From positions 496,001 to 560,000 of the forward strand of contig NZ_JASISU010000003.1 in NCBI RefSeq assembly GCF_030063285.1: a stretch of DNA of 64,000 nt, given 5' to 3'. A program made the translations under genes and the position numbers. Position 1 is the stretch's first letter; the number at the start of each line of letters is the position of its first letter. The DNA comes from Pseudarthrobacter sp. PS3-L1. Lineage in GTDB: Bacteria; Actinomycetota; Actinomycetes; Actinomycetales; Micrococcaceae. The notes under the pieces were generated by a model. That model was not told the DNA's origin. It was given only the letters and a program-made list of their open reading frames with translations, and ran no database searches. Shown here piece by piece: positions 62,294-64,000 of the stretch.

Positions 62294-64000
62294 CTATATA
62301 TCCAAGAACCTGACGTCCTTGGCGTTCTGCTGGATGAAGTTTCTGCGGGATTCAACGTCCTCGCCCATGAGAACCGAGAAGGTCTGGTCGGCGGCCAGGG
62401 CATCATCCATGGTTACCTGAAGCAGGGTCCGGCGATCCGGGTCCATGGTGGTGTCCCACAGCTCCGTGTAGTCCATCTCTCCAAGGCCCTTGTACCGCTG
62501 GATTCCATTGTCTTTGGGAATACGGCGCCCTTCAGCCTGCCCAGAAATGAGCCGGGCATCCCTTTCGCGGTCACTGAAAACGTAGTCGTGAGGAGCATTT
62601 GACCACTTGATCCGGTAGAGCGGTGGCTGCGCAAGGTAAACGTAGCCATTTTCAATCAGCGGACGCATGTACCGGAAAAGCAAAGTCATCAGCAGTGTGG
62701 TGATGTGCTGGCCGTCGACATCAGCATCAGCCATGAGCACGATCTTGTGATACCTGAGCTTGCTCAGGTCAAAATCCTCACCGATTCCGGCGCCGAACGC
62801 CGTGATCATTGACTGGACCTCAGCATTTCCCAATGCCTTATCCAAACGCGCGCGTTCAACATTCAGGATTTTTCCGCGCAGCGGCAGAATTGCCTGTGTT
62901 TCGGGATTGCGCCCACGTTTGGCAGACCCACCAGCCGAATCGCCCTCGACAATGTAGACCTCACATTTGGACGGATCTTTCGAAGAGCAGTCTGAAAGTT
63001 TCCCAGGCATGCCAAACGATTCGAGCGGACTCTTGCGCCGAGCATTGTCACGGGCCTTACGGGCGGCCATTCTTGCCTGCGCAGCTGAGATGGCTTTTCG
63101 GATGACGTCGCGGGCAGGGCCGGGGTTCCGTTCGAGCCAGTCGCCCAGTCCATCCGTGACAACTTTCTGAACGAAGCCCTTCACCTCAGAATTACCCAAT
63201 TTGGTTTTCGTCTGGCCTTCGAACTGAGGTTCAGCCAACTTCACAGAAATGACAGCAGTGAGACCCTCACGAATGTCGTCACCGGTCAGGTTGTCATCTT
63301 TTTCCTTGATGATGTTCTTCTCCCGCGCGTAGCGGTTGATCAGAGACGTCATAGCTGCACGGAAGCCCTCTTCATGAGTGCCGCCCTCGTGCGTATTAAT
63401 AGTGTTCGCATAGGTATGAACACTCTCGGAATAGGCATTCGTCCACTGCATGGCCATTTCGAGTGCAATTTTTCGCCCGGTATCTTCGGTTTCGAAGGCG
63501 ATCACGTCTTCGTGAACAACATCAACCTTCTTACCTGAATTAAGGTGCTTAACGTAATCCAGAAGGCCATCGTCGTACTGATAGACGACGGTAAGGTGCT
63601 CGGCAGCGGCAATCTCACCTTCTGTAGGGACAGAATCTAGATCAAGATCCTCAACTGGTTCGCTACTCTCACCGCGCTCATCCGTCAACGTGATCCGAAG
63701 ACCCTTGTTAAGGAATGCCATCTGCTGGAATCGCGCACGCAGGGTTTCGAAATCGAAAGTAGTGGATTCGAAAATGCCTGCATCTGGGTAAAAAGTCTGG
63801 GTTGTCCCAGTAGTGGATGTCTCTTCTCCTTTGACCAGTCCACCCTGCGGCTTTCCGCCGTCTGCGAAGGTCATCCGCCAGACGTGCCCCTGCCTGCGCA
63901 CTTCGGTATTAACCAGGCTCGAGAGCGCATTGACAACGGAAATTCCAACTCCGTGGAGACCGCCTGAAACGGCATATCCGCCACCACCGAACTTTCCGCC
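62294..64000 (-). CDS. gyrB: DNA gyrase subunit B (N-terminus beyond window)
   Basis: The C-terminal 568 codons are visible, open to the right edge. The fragment begins at the ATP lid [20 protein letters not shown], continues through the transducer domain, and includes the TOPRIM motifs [20 protein letters not shown] and [10 protein letters not shown], ending in the GyrA-binding tail ([20 protein letters not shown] and [13 protein letters not shown]). gyrB-gyrA-DUF3566 form one operon. Confidence 0.97.
   Translation of the reverse strand, partial: GGKFGGGGYAVSGGLHGVGISVVNALSSLVNTEVRRQGHVWRMTFADGGKPQGGLVKGEETSTTGTTQTFYPDAGIFESTTFDFETLRARFQQMAFLNKGLRITLTDERGESSEPVEDLDLDSVPTEGEIAAAEHLTVVYQYDDGLLDYVKHLNSGKKVDVVHEDVIAFETEDTGRKIALEMAMQWTNAYSESVHTYANTINTHEGGTHEEGFRAAMTSLINRYAREKNIIKEKDDNLTGDDIREGLTAVISVKLAEPQFEGQTKTKLGNSEVKGFVQKVVTDGLGDWLERNPGPARDVIRKAISAAQARMAARKARDNARRKSPLESFGMPGKLSDCSSKDPSKCEVYIVEGDSAGGSAKRGRNPETQAILPLRGKILNVERARLDKALGNAEVQSMITAFGAGIGEDFDLSKLRYHKIVLMADADVDGQHITTLLMTLLFRYMRPLIENGYVYLAQPPLYRIKWSNAPHDYVFSDRERDARLISGQAEGRRIPKDNGIQRYKGLGEMDYTELWDTTMDPDRRTLLQVTMDDALAADQTFSVLMGEDVESRRNFIQQNAKDVRFLDI

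Noticed and set aside
1..64000. CRISPR arrays, insertion sequences, prophage or integrase genes
   Set aside because: None seen: no regularly spaced direct repeats of CRISPR size, no transposase or integrase motifs in any frame read.

Overview
The window reads as chromosomal DNA from a high-GC Gram-positive actinobacterium, most likely Arthrobacter/Pseudarthrobacter or a close relative in the Micrococcaceae. This rests on the conserved origin-proximal order at the right end (gyrB, gyrA, DUF3566 gene, tRNA-Ile, DLW-39 gene, tRNA-Ala, ppiA, rhomboid, crgA, trpG/pabA, pknB, pknA, pbpA, rodA, pstP, fhaB, fhaA), on frequent GTG starts, and on proteins typical of the genus (SipW/TasA-like surface proteins, a Kocuria-type putrescine oxidase). 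All identifications come from reading the translated sequence; no search was run.

Region 1 (1-13334) looks like a hypoxia/dormancy island comparable to the mycobacterial DosR regulon. It holds a DevS/DosS-type GAF-GAF histidine kinase (cut by the left edge), a DevR/DosR-type response regulator with a recognition helix almost identical to DosR, three pyridoxamine-phosphate-oxidase-fold proteins, a flavodoxin, four universal stress proteins, a phosphoketolase, a P1B-5-type metal ATPase fused to a hemerythrin domain, and an NhaA antiporter. Seven sites resembling the DosR box (GGGAC-N4-GGCCCTA) lie in the promoters of this island.

Region 2 (13338-28482) is sugar and nucleoside metabolism interrupted by a surface-protein locus. 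A ROK regulator is divergent from a three-gene sugar ABC importer. A SipW-type signal peptidase, a TasA/camelysin-like protein and a pseudo-Hpt protein form one operon next to an orphan OmpR-type regulator and a second secreted protein; both secreted-protein promoters carry CTTGA-type repeats with an 11-bp period. Then come a PfkB sugar kinase, a Tat-exported alpha/beta hydrolase, and a nucleoside-salvage operon (nucleoside hydrolase, MFS transporter, ribokinase, histidine phosphatase) divergent from a LacI repressor with two operators.

Region 3 (28577-41252) is mixed: a RelA/SpoT-domain protein, a membrane GGDEF protein, an alditol-oxidase-like flavoenzyme, a decayed methyltransferase, an HTH-less LysR-like protein with its DUF5997 neighbour, a DUF1295 membrane enzyme, and a putrescine-use locus (APC permease, universal stress protein, putrescine oxidase, TetR regulator) with a perfect 23-bp operator. 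tRNA-Leu(CAG) closes it.

Region 4 (41605-64000) is the origin-proximal core: the fhaA-fhaB-pstP-rodA-pbpA-pknA-pknB growth and division operon, trpG/pabA, crgA, tag, then a 0.9-kb non-coding stretch packed with DnaA boxes outside the usual dnaA-dnaN origin, followed by rhomboid, ppiA, a repetitive helical membrane protein, a glycosyltransferase, an EamA transporter, tRNA-Ala, a 38-residue DLW-39 protein, tRNA-Ile, a DUF3566 protein, gyrA and partial gyrB.
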